From Oscillospiraceae bacterium (GTDB lineage: Bacteria > Bacillota > Clostridia > Oscillospirales > Oscillospiraceae), in assembly GCA_017465745.1 (NCBI GenBank), contig JAFTVM010000036.1, forward strand, positions 1 through 58,124: 58,124 nucleotides of DNA, read 5' to 3'. Position 1 is the first letter of the stretch, and the number at the start of each line of letters is the position of its first letter. Made by a program: the position numbers and the translations under genes. Below are positions 43,801 through 52,563 of the stretch, piece after piece. The notes under the pieces were generated by a model, which ran no database searches, was not told the DNA's origin, and saw nothing but the letters and a program-made list of their open reading frames with translations.

Positions 43801-45471
43801 TCACTCTCGGATCATGTTATTGTAGGCGCTCAGCAGTGCGTAGATACTGGCGCGGGTGATGTCGGTGTTGGTGCCGGCGCCCCAGTACATCTTTCCGTCC
43901 TCGCCCTCAATGCCGATGTAGGCGGCGGCGGTGGAGTTGGAGGCCTTTTCCTGCACGGAGTGTTCGGTATAGACCTTCAGGGTGTACCTGGAGCCGGTGT
44001 AATCGTGAAGCGCCTGGCTGACGGCGTCCAGGGAGCCGTTGCCGGTGGCGGCAATGGTGGTGGGCACGCCGTGGCGCAGGAAGGTGACATTGGCGTGGAC
44101 CTTGTCGGGGGCGGAGCGGGTGATGTGCATCTCCGAGATGCCGATGGGCTCGTGAACATTCAGGTAGTGATCCATGAAAATGCCCAGCACATCCTCGCCC
44201 AGCAGCTCCCGGTGATCGTGGTCGGAAATGCTCTTGCAGAGGTAGCTGAAATGCTCGCGCATCTTCGGGGGCAGGTTGTAGCCGTAGGTCTGCTCCAGCA
44301 GGTAGCCGATGCCGCCCTTGCCGGACTGGGAGTTGACCCGGATGACGTCGGCGTCGTAAGTTCTGCTGATGTCCTTGGGATCGATGGGGATGTAGGGGAC
44401 GCTCCACTGGTGGAGATTCTTTTCCTTGCGCCAGTTCATGCCCTTGGCGATGGCGTCCTGATGGCTGCCGGAGAAAGCGGCGAAGACCAGCGCGCCTGCG
44501 TAGGGGCTGCGCTCGTATACATGCATCCGGGTGCATTTCTCGTAGGTTTTGCAGATGGCAGGCATATCGGAGAAGTCCAGGAGGGGGTCCACACCGTGGG
44601 AGTACATATTCATGGCCAGGGTGATGATGTCCACATTGCCCGTCCGCTCGCCGTTGCCGAAGAGGGTACCTTCCACCCGGTCAGCGCCTGCCAGCAGAGC
44701 AAGCTCTGTATCGGCCACGCCGGTGCCACGGTCGTTGTGGGGGTGGAGGGAAATGGTGACGTATTCCCGGTATTTCAGGTTCTCGTGCATGTATTCCACC
44801 TGGCTGGCGTAAACGTGGGGCATGCTCATCTCCACGGTGACGGGCAGGTTGATGATGACATTGTTGTCAGGGCGGGGCTCCAGGACATCCAGGACGGCGT
44901 TGCATACCTCCAGGGCGTATTCGGGCTCGGTGCCGGTGAAGCTCTCGGGGGAGTACTCGAAGCGGAAATTGCCTTCATACTCGCCGGCCAGCTTCTTGAC
45001 AAGCTTCGCGCCGTCCACGGCGATCTGCTTGATCTCCTCCTTGCTCTTGCGGAAGACCTGCTCCCGCTGGGCTACGCTGGTGGAATTATAGAAATGGATG
45101 ATGGCGCTGGGGGCACCCTTACAGGCGTCAAAGGTCTTGCGGATGATGTGCTCCCGGCACTGGGTCAGCACCTGGACCGTGACGTCCTGGGGGATCATAT
45201 CATTGTCGATGAGGGTCCGCAGGAATTCGAATTCCGTTTCGGAGGCGGCGGGGAAGCCGACTTCGATTTCCTTGAAGCCCACCTTCAGCAGTAGTCGATA
45301 GAACGCCAGCTTCTCTTCCAGGCTCATGGGAATGACCAGGCTCTGGTTGCCGTCACGCAGGTCCACGCTGCACCACTGGGGGGCGCGCTCAATGTGATCC
45401 TTCTGGACCCACTTGCAGTGGGTTCCCGGGGCGGGATAATAACCGATGCTGTACTTGCTGGTGTCCATCAT
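43801..45471 (-). CDS. leuA: 2-Isopropylmalate synthase, long (type 2) form
   Basis: Condenses acetyl-CoA with 2-ketoisovalerate, the first step specific to leucine. The 556-residue protein resembles the actinobacterial and fungal long form: [37 protein letters not shown] and [11 protein letters not shown], followed by a C-terminal leucine-sensing domain of about 120 residues. AAGGAG precedes the first ATG by 8 bases. It follows ilvA after 13 bases. Confidence 0.96.
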   Translation of the reverse strand: MMDTSKYSIGYYPAPGTHCKWVQKDHIERAPQWCSVDLRDGNQSLVIPMSLEEKLAFYRLLLKVGFKEIEVGFPAASETEFEFLRTLIDNDMIPQDVTVQVLTQCREHIIRKTFDACKGAPSAIIHFYNSTSVAQREQVFRKSKEEIKQIAVDGAKLVKKLAGEYEGNFRFEYSPESFTGTEPEYALEVCNAVLDVLEPRPDNNVIINLPVTVEMSMPHVYASQVEYMHENLKYREYVTISLHPHNDRGTGVADTELALLAGADRVEGTLFGNGERTGNVDIITLAMNMYSHGVDPLLDFSDMPAICKTYEKCTRMHVYERSPYAGALVFAAFSGSHQDAIAKGMNWRKEKNLHQWSVPYIPIDPKDISRTYDADVIRVNSQSGKGGIGYLLEQTYGYNLPPKMREHFSYLCKSISDHDHRELLGEDVLGIFMDHYLNVHEPIGISEMHITRSAPDKVHANVTFLRHGVPTTIAATGNGSLDAVSQALHDYTGSRYTLKVYTEHSVQEKASNSTAAAYIGIEGEDGKMYWGAGTNTDITRASIYALLSAYNNMIRE

Positions 45472-45484
45472 AGCTGCTGCTCCT

Positions 45485-46684
45485 TTACTGTTCTACGATT
45501 TTGAAGCCCTCTGTGCGCAGGGCGTTGATGATTTGCTGTACGTGTTCGTAATTGCGGGTCTCCATGGTGATGCGCAGGTAGCATCCGTTGATGCTGGCGG
45601 TCTGGGAATTGCGCTCGTGGTGGACGCCGGTGACGTTGCCGCCGAGTCCCGCGATGATCCGGGAGACGTCCATCAGCTGGCCGGGCTTATCCACCAGCTC
45701 AATGAGGAGGGTGGAGGAACGGCCGGACTTCATCAGGCCACGCTCGATGACACGGGAGAGGCTGGTGACGTCGATGTTGCCGCCGGAGACCAGGCTGACC
45801 ACCTTCTTACCCTCCAGGGGGAATTTATTGAACATGGCGGCGGCCACGGCCACGGCGCCGGCGCCCTCGGCGATCATCTTCTGCTTCTCGATGAGGGCCA
45901 GAATGGCGGAGGAGATCTCATCCTCGGTGACCAGGGCGATGTCATCGACGTATTTGCTGACCATTTCGAAGGTCATGTCACCGGGGCGCTTGACGGCAAT
46001 GCCGTCGGCAATGGTGGAGACGTTGGCCAGGGCCTGGATCTTGCCGGCCTGGCGGGCGGCGTGCATGCTGGGAGCGCCCAGGGCCTGAACGCCGTATACT
46101 TTGACATGGGGGGCGATGGATTTGATGGCGCAGGCCACGCCTGCGATCAGGCCGCCGCCGCCGATGGGAACAATGACAGCGTCCACATCGTCCATATCCT
46201 GGATGATCTCCAGGCCGATGGTACCCTGGCCGGCGATGACGTATTCATCGTCAAAGGGATGGACAAAGGTCATGCCCCGCTCGTCCTTCAGCTCCAGCGC
46301 CCGGTTGTAGGCGTCGTCATAAACGCCCTCGACGAGACAGATCTCTGCGCCATAGGCTTTGGTGGCCTCCACCTTGGAAATAGGGGCGGAGTCGGGCAGA
46401 CAGATCAGGGAGGGGATGCCGTATTTGCTGGCGGCCAGGGCCACGCCCTGGGCGTGGTTGCCGGCAGAACAGGCGATGACGCCCTTGGCCCGCTCCTGGG
46501 CGGACAGCTGGGAGATCTTGTAGCCGGAGCCGCGCAGCTTGAACGAGCCGGTGTACTGCAGGTTCTCGGGCTTCAGGTACAGGTCGCACTGGGGGGCGAT
46601 GCCAGCGGTTTTGGTCAGGGGGGTGGGGCGGATGATGCTCTTGAGCACCACGGATGCATGGAAGATCTTGTCGATGGTCACCAT
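45485..46684 (-). CDS. ilvA: Threonine ammonia-lyase with C-terminal ACT domain
   Basis: Converts threonine to 2-ketobutyrate, the entry to isoleucine. The 399-residue protein has the PLP lysine in GSFKLRG, the SAGNHAQGVA loop, the GGGGLIAG phosphate-binding motif and an ACT domain in the last 75 or so residues. This medium form differs from the E. coli biosynthetic enzyme with two ACT-like domains. I start at the ATG at 46684, after GAAAGGATTGG. A longer frame to 46969 runs through the T-box and is not real. First gene of the operon. Confidence 0.93.
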   Translation of the reverse strand: MVTIDKIFHASVVLKSIIRPTPLTKTAGIAPQCDLYLKPENLQYTGSFKLRGSGYKISQLSAQERAKGVIACSAGNHAQGVALAASKYGIPSLICLPDSAPISKVEATKAYGAEICLVEGVYDDAYNRALELKDERGMTFVHPFDDEYVIAGQGTIGLEIIQDMDDVDAVIVPIGGGGLIAGVACAIKSIAPHVKVYGVQALGAPSMHAARQAGKIQALANVSTIADGIAVKRPGDMTFEMVSKYVDDIALVTEDEISSAILALIEKQKMIAEGAGAVAVAAAMFNKFPLEGKKVVSLVSGGNIDVTSLSRVIERGLMKSGRSSTLLIELVDKPGQLMDVSRIIAGLGGNVTGVHHERNSQTASINGCYLRITMETRNYEHVQQIINALRTEGFKIVEQ

Positions 46685-46885
46685 ATGTATGTCCAATCCT
46701 TTCGGTTGATGGGTAATGGCACCCTCTGAAAACTCTTTTTTAATGGACTGGGCGAGAGATTTGATTCCAAATAAAGTTACGAAAATTCCGGAATACTTTG
46801 TGTATTGTGGGATTTGCGGAACGCATAGTTGGGATCGAAGATCCGGCCAGGATGCAAAAGGGGAGTTTTTAGAGGTGCCCCAATA

Positions 46886-47158
46886 AAAAATGCCCTGTCT
46901 CTTGCATAAAGAGACAGGGCATAGCCTTGCGGTACCACTCTTCTTGCCGTTCGGGGAACGGCCGCTCACTGTGATCTGACAATCACATCCCGCTGTATCG
47001 GTCGGGCTCCGTCTGTCCTACTGAAGGTACACTTGTTGGGAACAGCCGCTCCGAGGCCAGTATACAGTCCAGCCCTCAATCGCCTCACACCAGCCGGCGA
47101 CTCTCTGCATTCGGGTAGCGGACTGCTTTTTCCTCATCTCTGCGTTATGCACTATTTG
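46886..47158 (-). promoter_or_regulatory. T-box leader controlling the ilvA-leu-ilv operon
   Basis: A tRNA-sensing transcription attenuator. The conserved T-box AAGAGTGGTACCGC lies at about 46929-46943 (minus), followed by a terminator with a perfect 13-bp stem (46890-46902 with 46910-46922) and TTTTTTATT. Stem I shows the GATGAGG bend and paired strands GCAGTCC/GGACTGT. The UGGU in the T-box fits a discriminator A, as in tRNA-Leu and tRNA-Ile. A Leu codon CUG at 47058-47060 is my best but uncertain specifier. Between terminator and ilvA are 200 further leader bases. Confidence 0.92.
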
Positions 47159-47164
47159 CAAAGG

Positions 47165-47193
47165 ATTATAGCATTTTTTGTACAATCTGTCAA
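47165..47193 (-). promoter_or_regulatory. Consensus promoter for the T-box/ilvA operon
   Basis: TTGACA, 17-base spacer, TATAAT on the minus strand, a perfect site. It sits 54 bases past the ilvE stop, so ilvE and the operon are transcribed separately. Confidence 0.9.
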
Positions 47194-47246
47194 GCACGGA
47201 AAGACAAAAGTCTTTGTCTGACGGCCTGACGAAAAGTTAGCGCCAA

Positions 47247-48260
47247 TTATTCGATGACCTGGATCCAGCCAGCGGGGGCTTCGATGCGACCCATCTGGAT
47301 GCCGGTGAGGGTGTCGTAGAGCTTCTGGATGGTGGGACCGAAGCCGGCATAATTGATTTCCCTGCCGTGGTCGACGATGGTGCCCACGGGGGAGATGACG
47401 GCGGCGGTGCCGCACAGGCCGCACTCGGTGAACTGATCCAGCTCGTCCAGGCGGACCTCCCGTTCCTCGACCTCCATGCCCAGATAATCCTTGGCAACCT
47501 GCAGCAGGGAGCGGCGGGTGATGGAGGGCAGGATGGTATCGGACTTGGGAGTCACCAGTTTGCCATCCCTGGTGATGAAAATAATATTGGCGCCGCCGGT
47601 TTCCTCGATGTGGGTGCGGGTGGCGGAATCCACATAGACGTTCTCATCGTAGCCCTGCTCGTGGGCGTCCACGATGTTGTAGAGGCTCATGGCGTAGTTC
47701 AGACCTGCCTTGATGTGGCCGGTGCCCCGGGGCGCGGCACGGTCCAGATCGGAGATGCGCAGGGTCAGGGGCTTGACGCCGCCCTTGAAGTAGGGGCCGA
47801 CAGGGGTGACGAAGACCCGGAACTGGTATTCGTCGGCGGGCTTGACGCCAATGACGGCGGAGCTGCCGAACATGTAGGGACGGATATACAGCGTTGCGCC
47901 GGAGCCGAAGGGGGGGACCCACTCCTTGTTGGCCCGGACGGTCTCGATGACTGCCTCCAGGAATTTTTCCTCGGGGAAGACGGGCATCTTCAGCTGGCGG
48001 CAGGAGTCGGCCATACGGGCGGCGTTCAGGTCGGGGCGGAAGCAGACGATCCTGCCATCCTCGGTGGTGTAGGCCTTCAGACCCTCGAAGCAGGTCTGGG
48101 CGTACTGCAGCACACCGGCGCACTCGGTGATGGTGATGGTGGACTGATCGGTGAGGCCGCCGGCATCCCACTTGCCGTCAGTGTAATTTGCCACATAGCG
48201 CCACTCGGTGGGCATGTATCCGAAACCCAGGTTACCCCAGTCGATATTCTTCTTATCCAT
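47247..48260 (-). CDS. ilvE: Branched-chain amino acid aminotransferase
   Basis: The last step for leucine, isoleucine and valine, using PLP and glutamate. The 337-residue fold-type IV protein has FEGLKAY, GTGHIKAGLNYA (PLP lysine), EETGGANIIFI and ECGLCGTAAVI. I start at the ATG at 48260 after AGAGGTG; a longer frame from 48395 overlaps the promoter. It lies just upstream of the T-box operon with its own promoter. Confidence 0.96.
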   Translation of the reverse strand: MDKKNIDWGNLGFGYMPTEWRYVANYTDGKWDAGGLTDQSTITITECAGVLQYAQTCFEGLKAYTTEDGRIVCFRPDLNAARMADSCRQLKMPVFPEEKFLEAVIETVRANKEWVPPFGSGATLYIRPYMFGSSAVIGVKPADEYQFRVFVTPVGPYFKGGVKPLTLRISDLDRAAPRGTGHIKAGLNYAMSLYNIVDAHEQGYDENVYVDSATRTHIEETGGANIIFITRDGKLVTPKSDTILPSITRRSLLQVAKDYLGMEVEEREVRLDELDQFTECGLCGTAAVISPVGTIVDHGREINYAGFGPTIQKLYDTLTGIQMGRIEAPAGWIQVIE

Positions 48261-48295
48261 AAAAAAGCACCTCTTTATTTGGTCAGTTTCACTAT

Positions 48296-48323
48296 ATTTT
48301 AACACGCTGATTTGGAAAGTCAA
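48296..48323 (-). promoter_or_regulatory. Promoter for ilvE
   Basis: TTGACT, 16-base spacer, TAAAAT on the minus strand, about 36 bases before the start codon. Confidence 0.72.
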
Positions 48324-48369
48324 GGCTTTGGGACCCAAAATGTTTGTCAGGGGAACACAAATGTTTTTA

Positions 48370-48393
48370 GGGACAGACCGCGCGGTCTGTCCC
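48370..48393 (-). terminator. Palindromic terminator after the 48400 gene
   Basis: A perfect 24-base palindrome (12-bp arms) located 7 bases beyond the stop. The minus strand continues TAAAAACA, so it is a moderate terminator. Confidence 0.6.
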
Positions 48394-48399
48394 AATTTA

Positions 48400-48936
48400 T
48401 CAATTGTTTGTGTAGGTATATACGATTTTGCCTGTGGTGAGGTTGTAGTCCACCCGGTAGCAGCCCGTTGCAGCGCCGTCGATGAGCGGGGTCAGGGACT
48501 TTCGGATCTGATCCACCGTGCCGGAGCGGTCAGCATCCGCATACTCCAGGCAGACCTGATGCTGAGGCTGGCTGTAGGCAATGATGACCACAGCACCGGC
48601 GACACACACCTCTGTAACATCCCCATCGGCGGGAATTACGGAGCCGATGACGGCTTCCGTCTCCTCCAGGGTGAAGCTGGTGGTGTTTTCCACAAGATCA
48701 TAGCTCAGGGCGTTGCGGAAATTCGGATGATCCAGAATGGTATCCGCCAGGGCCAGTTCCGCATCCGTAAGAGCCAGTGCGGGGACCCGATCCAGTGCGT
48801 CAGCCTGGGACAGCTCGCCGTCATTTCCTCCGGCAAATGCGATCAAAAACAGAAGCAGGCACGCCGCCGCAACAGCGAAGCCGATGATGGCGTTTTTCTT
48901 CTTTGCGGCATGAACCTGTGCAATATAATCCTCCAT
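48400..48936 (-). CDS. Membrane-anchored protein of unknown function
   Basis: A 178-residue protein. A short basic N-terminus and one helix (residues 17-35) should anchor it with the rest outside. The exterior part is acidic, includes ALTDAELALADTILDHPNF and ends in a predicted beta-rich region (GCYRVDYNLTTGKIVYTY). I do not recognise the family. It lies 12 bases downstream of the M42 peptidase gene on the same strand, so it is probably in that operon. Confidence 0.7.
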   Translation of the reverse strand: MEDYIAQVHAAKKKNAIIGFAVAAACLLLFLIAFAGGNDGELSQADALDRVPALALTDAELALADTILDHPNFRNALSYDLVENTTSFTLEETEAVIGSVIPADGDVTEVCVAGAVVIIAYSQPQHQVCLEYADADRSGTVDQIRKSLTPLIDGAATGCYRVDYNLTTGKIVYTYTNN

Positions 48937-48948
48937 AGTCAGCCCCTT

Positions 48949-49986
48949 TTAGTGGAAAGGATCAAAATCCGTATGCTCATCCACCCGGCAGAGGAACTCC
49001 GCGATCAGCTCGATACAGTTTTCGATATCTGCAAGATTGCAGACCTCGGCGGGGGCGTGCATGTAACGCAGGGGCAGGGACACCAGAGCGGTGATGGTGT
49101 TGGTGCCGCCCAGGTGGATGGTATCGGCGTCGGTGCAGGTGCGGCCGATGAAGGTCTCCATCTGATAGGGGATATTTCGTTCTTTGGCGCAGGTCCTGAG
49201 CAGGTCGTTGACCTTCCTGCCGGACATGGAGCCGTTGCACAGCACGGGACCCTTGCCCAGGCAGATCTTGCCGGATTCCTCGGGGTGGGTGCCGGGAACG
49301 TCGGTACAGTAGGTTACATCCACGGCGATGGCTACCTTTGCGCCGACGGCGTTGCCGGCCCAGCGGGCACCCCGGCCGGTGGTCTCCTCGCCCACGGTGG
49401 TGGCGGTGTAGACGCCCACTTTGCAGCCCCGCTCCTTTGCACGCTTCATGGCTTCCAGCACGATGAACGCGCCGGCCCGGTCATCGATGGCCCGGGCAGT
49501 GAGATTGCCGTTCAGCATCTCCTGATGGTAGGTGTGCAGGGTGACGGGATCACCGGTCTGCACATGCTGCCGGGCGTCGTCGCCGTCTTTGGCGCCGATG
49601 TCAATATAGAGGTCTTCGGCCTTCAGACCCTCTTTCACCAGACCGTGGTAGTTGACCACAGCGCCATACACAGGGCCGTTTTCGCCGTGGACCACCACCT
49701 GATGGCCGGGGTATACATGGGGGTAGATACCGCCTGCCTTGGTGACCCGCAGCAGGCCGTCGTCCTGGATCAGGGTGACCACCAGACCGATCTCGTCGAT
49801 ATGGCCTGCCAGCAGCACCTTGCAGAGGGCATCGGGGTTGATGATGGAATAGACATTGCCGGTGCAGTCGGTGCGGATCTCGTCGCAGTGGGGCGTCATC
49901 TCGGCAATGACCTTCTTTTGCAGGGGAATCTCATGGCCGGTGACGGACATGGAATCCAGCAGGGAGTAGAGAAATTCCTTATTCAT
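48949..49986 (-). CDS. M42-family metallopeptidase
   Basis: A 345-residue dinuclear zinc aminopeptidase of the glutamyl aminopeptidase/PepA-like group. Metal ligands are in AGHIDEIGLVV, RAIDDRAGAF and TVGEETTGRGA; the last His is near TDADTIHLGG. I start at the ATG at 49986 after CGGAGG; it overlaps the nucleoside phosphorylase gene by 8 bases, so the two are coupled. It likely trims peptides in the cytoplasm. Confidence 0.93.
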   Translation of the reverse strand: MNKEFLYSLLDSMSVTGHEIPLQKKVIAEMTPHCDEIRTDCTGNVYSIINPDALCKVLLAGHIDEIGLVVTLIQDDGLLRVTKAGGIYPHVYPGHQVVVHGENGPVYGAVVNYHGLVKEGLKAEDLYIDIGAKDGDDARQHVQTGDPVTLHTYHQEMLNGNLTARAIDDRAGAFIVLEAMKRAKERGCKVGVYTATTVGEETTGRGARWAGNAVGAKVAIAVDVTYCTDVPGTHPEESGKICLGKGPVLCNGSMSGRKVNDLLRTCAKERNIPYQMETFIGRTCTDADTIHLGGTNTITALVSLPLRYMHAPAEVCNLADIENCIELIAEFLCRVDEHTDFDPFH

Positions 49987-50755
49987 GGTTTGCCTCCGTA
50001 ACAGTTTTTGCAATTTCAAGGGCGATATGGAAATGGGTCAGCCGTTCGTCCAGACCGATGCTGGACAGGATCCCCTCGTCCCATTCGGCGTGATCCAGAT
50101 TGTCTGCGGAATAGAAAAAGGCGTAAAGCTCATAACCCCGGAAGTCCGCCACGGCCTGGCAGGCGGACAGCTCCATGTCCACACTGATGCAGCCGGCAGC
50201 CTTCCGAAGCTCCATATTTCGCCGGGTTTCACGGTAAAAGGCGTCGGTGGTCCAGTTTTTGCCCTTGGCGCAGGGGATGTTCAGCCGGTTCAGTACTTTT
50301 TCCACAAGGATATGGTTTGGGATATCGATGAAGTCGGCGGCGGGAACATAGTGATAGCTGACGCCCTCGTCCCGATAGGACGCCGTGGGCACGATGAGCT
50401 TTCCGTAGGTCTGGGTACTGTCCAGACCGCCGCAGGAGCCGAAGAGGATGAATTTGCCGCAGGAGAAGCGGTGGGCAGAAGCTTCCATCACGCTGATGGT
50501 GTAGGCGGCGCCCACCTGGGTCTGAGCCACGCCGATATTGGTGCCCTTGAATGCGTACATGGTGACAGCGCTGGAAACAAAGCGGATGGCTTCTTCTTCC
50601 ACAACCTCCAGAAGACTGTCCTGCAGGAGGGCGTCCATGATCTGGCGGGAGAAATTGATGATGATGGCGTCCAGCTTCCGCTCGTGACGCAGGGTATTGG
50701 TCTCGGGATTGATGACGGCGGACCGTTCCGGATCGTAGGTATGAATGATGCTCAT
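49979..50755 (-). CDS. Nucleoside phosphorylase (PNP/UDP family)
   Basis: A 258-residue phosphorylase that splits nucleosides with phosphate. The FGSCGGLD phosphate region, TTDAFYRET and ISVDMELSACQAV (the ribose-binding VEMEAAA motif) place it in the family; Asp replaces the usual first Glu of that motif. The exact base specificity is unclear. AGGAGGTAAC precedes the ATG. It leads the three-gene group with the M42 peptidase. Confidence 0.9.
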   Translation of the reverse strand: MSIIHTYDPERSAVINPETNTLRHERKLDAIIINFSRQIMDALLQDSLLEVVEEEAIRFVSSAVTMYAFKGTNIGVAQTQVGAAYTISVMEASAHRFSCGKFILFGSCGGLDSTQTYGKLIVPTASYRDEGVSYHYVPAADFIDIPNHILVEKVLNRLNIPCAKGKNWTTDAFYRETRRNMELRKAAGCISVDMELSACQAVADFRGYELYAFFYSADNLDHAEWDEGILSSIGLDERLTHFHIALEIAKTVTEANHE

Positions 50756-50811
50756 GGCGTTACCTCCTGTTTCAGAATATGAATTATTCTACCACAGGGC
50801 CGGGGATAATG

Positions 50812-50846
50812 CAAGAAAAAGCCCGCTGCATTACGCAGCGGGCTTT
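50812..50846 (-). terminator. Terminator of the hydrogenase operon
   Basis: A perfect 12-bp stem (50818-50829 with 50835-50846), 5-base loop, then TTTTTC on the minus strand, 11 bases after the hydA stop. Confidence 0.88.
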
Positions 50847-50856
50847 GCGTTATGGA

Positions 50857-52551
50857 TTACTCGTGGTTGTGCAGCAGATCGTGGATCTTGTGCTTGAAGA
50901 TGGGATTCTGATAGAAGAAATCCATCAGGGGGTTCTCGTTGGACTTCTTCAGGACCATCTTGCGATCGGTGCGGTAGATACCCTCGTCACGCTCCTCGAC
51001 CACGGGCTTGTGGTCCAGGCGGGTGGGCTGACCGCCGCCCATGACACAGCCGCCGGGGCAGGCCATGACTTCGATCAGGTGGTATTCCTTCTCGCCGTTC
51101 TTGACAGCGTCCATGACCTTGCGGGCGTTGCCCAGGCCGGAAGCGACGCAGATCTTGACGTCCATGCCGTTATAGGGCACGGTGATCTCCTTGATGCCAT
51201 CGTTGCCGCGGACACCGGACTTAGCCACAGCCTCCAGGGACTTGGGGCTGTGATCCTGGATCAGGCGGCGCAGGACGGCCTCGGTAACACCGCCGGTGAC
51301 GCCGAAGATGACGCCGCCGCCGGAGCCCATGCCGAAGGGCATGTCGCAGGATTCCTCGGGCAGGTTGGCGAAGTCCAGACCGAACTGGCGGATCATCTGG
51401 ATCAGCTCGGTGGTGGTCAGAACAGCGTCGGTATCTTTCTCACCGTAGGTGTAGGAGTTGGGGCGCTCGGACTCCATCTTCTTGGCGGTACAGGGCATGA
51501 TGGAGACCACGAAGGTCTTCTTGTTGCTCTGGTTGTGCTCGGGGGCACGGTAGTACTCCTTCAGCACGGCGGAGAACATGCCCTGGGGAGAGCGGCAGGT
51601 GGAGACGTTCTGCTTGAATTCGGGATACTCGTTGTCCACGAACTTGACCCAGGCGGGGCAGCAGGAGGTCAGCAGAGGCAGCTTCTGGCCATGAGCCACA
51701 CGGCCCAGGAACTCGGCGGACTCTTCCATGATGGTCAGGTCAGCGGTGTAGGTGGTGTCGAAGACCCGGTTGAAGCCCATCATATGCAGGGCGGAAACCA
51801 GCTTGTACAGGGCGTTCTGGCCGGTGGGCAGGCCGAAGGCGTCGCCGATGGCAACACGGACGGCGGGCGCGATCTGGCAGACCACACGGGTCTCGGGATC
51901 GTTCAGGGCAGCCCAGACCTTGTCAACATGGCTGCGGATGGTCAGGGCACCGGTGTCACAGACCACACGGCACTGGCCGCAACTGACGCACTTGGTGGAA
52001 GCCAGAGGACGGTTGAAGGCAGGGGTGACGGTGGCCTCGGAGCCGCGGAATGCGAAGTCCAGGGCGCCGACGGTCTGCACCTCGTTGCACTCACGGACGC
52101 AGTTGCCGCAGAGGATGCACTTGTTGGGGTCGCGAATGATGGCGTAGGAGCTGTCGTCGATGGGCTGACGCTCCTTGTAGTTGGCGAAGCGCACATCAGA
52201 GACGCCCAGACGGCGGGCAACGTTCTGCAGGGGGCAGTGGCCGTTTTTCTCACAGGTGGTGCACTCGCGGTCGTGGGAAGCCAGCAGCAGCTCCACGATC
52301 AGCTTGCGGTACTTGCGCAGCTTCTCGGTGTTGGTGTAGATGACCATGCCGTCCCGGGGCTCTTCGGAGCAGGAGGCGAAGAAGCGGCCGCGGTCGTCCT
52401 CGACGGTGCACAGACGGCAGGCGCCGAAGGTGGACAGCTCGGGCTGATAGCACAGGGTGGGGATGTCGATACCAGCCTTGCGGATGATGGTCAGCACGTT
52501 CTTTTCATTGGTAAACTCGACCTTGCGGCCGTTGATAGTAATATAACCCAT
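50857..52551 (-). CDS. hydA: [FeFe] hydrogenase catalytic subunit (HydA type)
   Basis: Produces or consumes hydrogen. The 564-residue protein starts with a [2Fe-2S] domain (Cys34, 45, 48, 61), a His/Cys-ligated [4Fe-4S] segment (CTTCEKNGHC) and two [4Fe-4S] motifs (CILCGNCVREC, CVSCGQCRVVC). The H-cluster signatures are intact: TSCCPAW, MPCTAKKMESERP and EVMACPGGCVMGGGQP. It is the last gene of a three-gene operon with NuoF- and NuoE-like subunits, so it is probably the electron-bifurcating HydABC form. Maturases HydEFG are not in the window. Confidence 0.96.
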   Translation of the reverse strand: MGYITINGRKVEFTNEKNVLTIIRKAGIDIPTLCYQPELSTFGACRLCTVEDDRGRFFASCSEEPRDGMVIYTNTEKLRKYRKLIVELLLASHDRECTTCEKNGHCPLQNVARRLGVSDVRFANYKERQPIDDSSYAIIRDPNKCILCGNCVRECNEVQTVGALDFAFRGSEATVTPAFNRPLASTKCVSCGQCRVVCDTGALTIRSHVDKVWAALNDPETRVVCQIAPAVRVAIGDAFGLPTGQNALYKLVSALHMMGFNRVFDTTYTADLTIMEESAEFLGRVAHGQKLPLLTSCCPAWVKFVDNEYPEFKQNVSTCRSPQGMFSAVLKEYYRAPEHNQSNKKTFVVSIMPCTAKKMESERPNSYTYGEKDTDAVLTTTELIQMIRQFGLDFANLPEESCDMPFGMGSGGGVIFGVTGGVTEAVLRRLIQDHSPKSLEAVAKSGVRGNDGIKEITVPYNGMDVKICVASGLGNARKVMDAVKNGEKEYHLIEVMACPGGCVMGGGQPTRLDHKPVVEERDEGIYRTDRKMVLKKSNENPLMDFFYQNPIFKHKIHDLLHNHE

Positions 52552-52563
52552 GATCTCCCCTCC

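Noticed and set aside
46685-46969. N-terminal extension of ilvA by 95 codons
   Set aside because: The extension reads through the T-box sequence and its terminator; ilvA family proteins start at the ATG at 46684.
47204-47225. Short hairpin AGACAAA/TTTGTCT as terminator for ilvE
   Set aside because: Only 7 A/T-rich base pairs without a separate T tract; too weak to claim.
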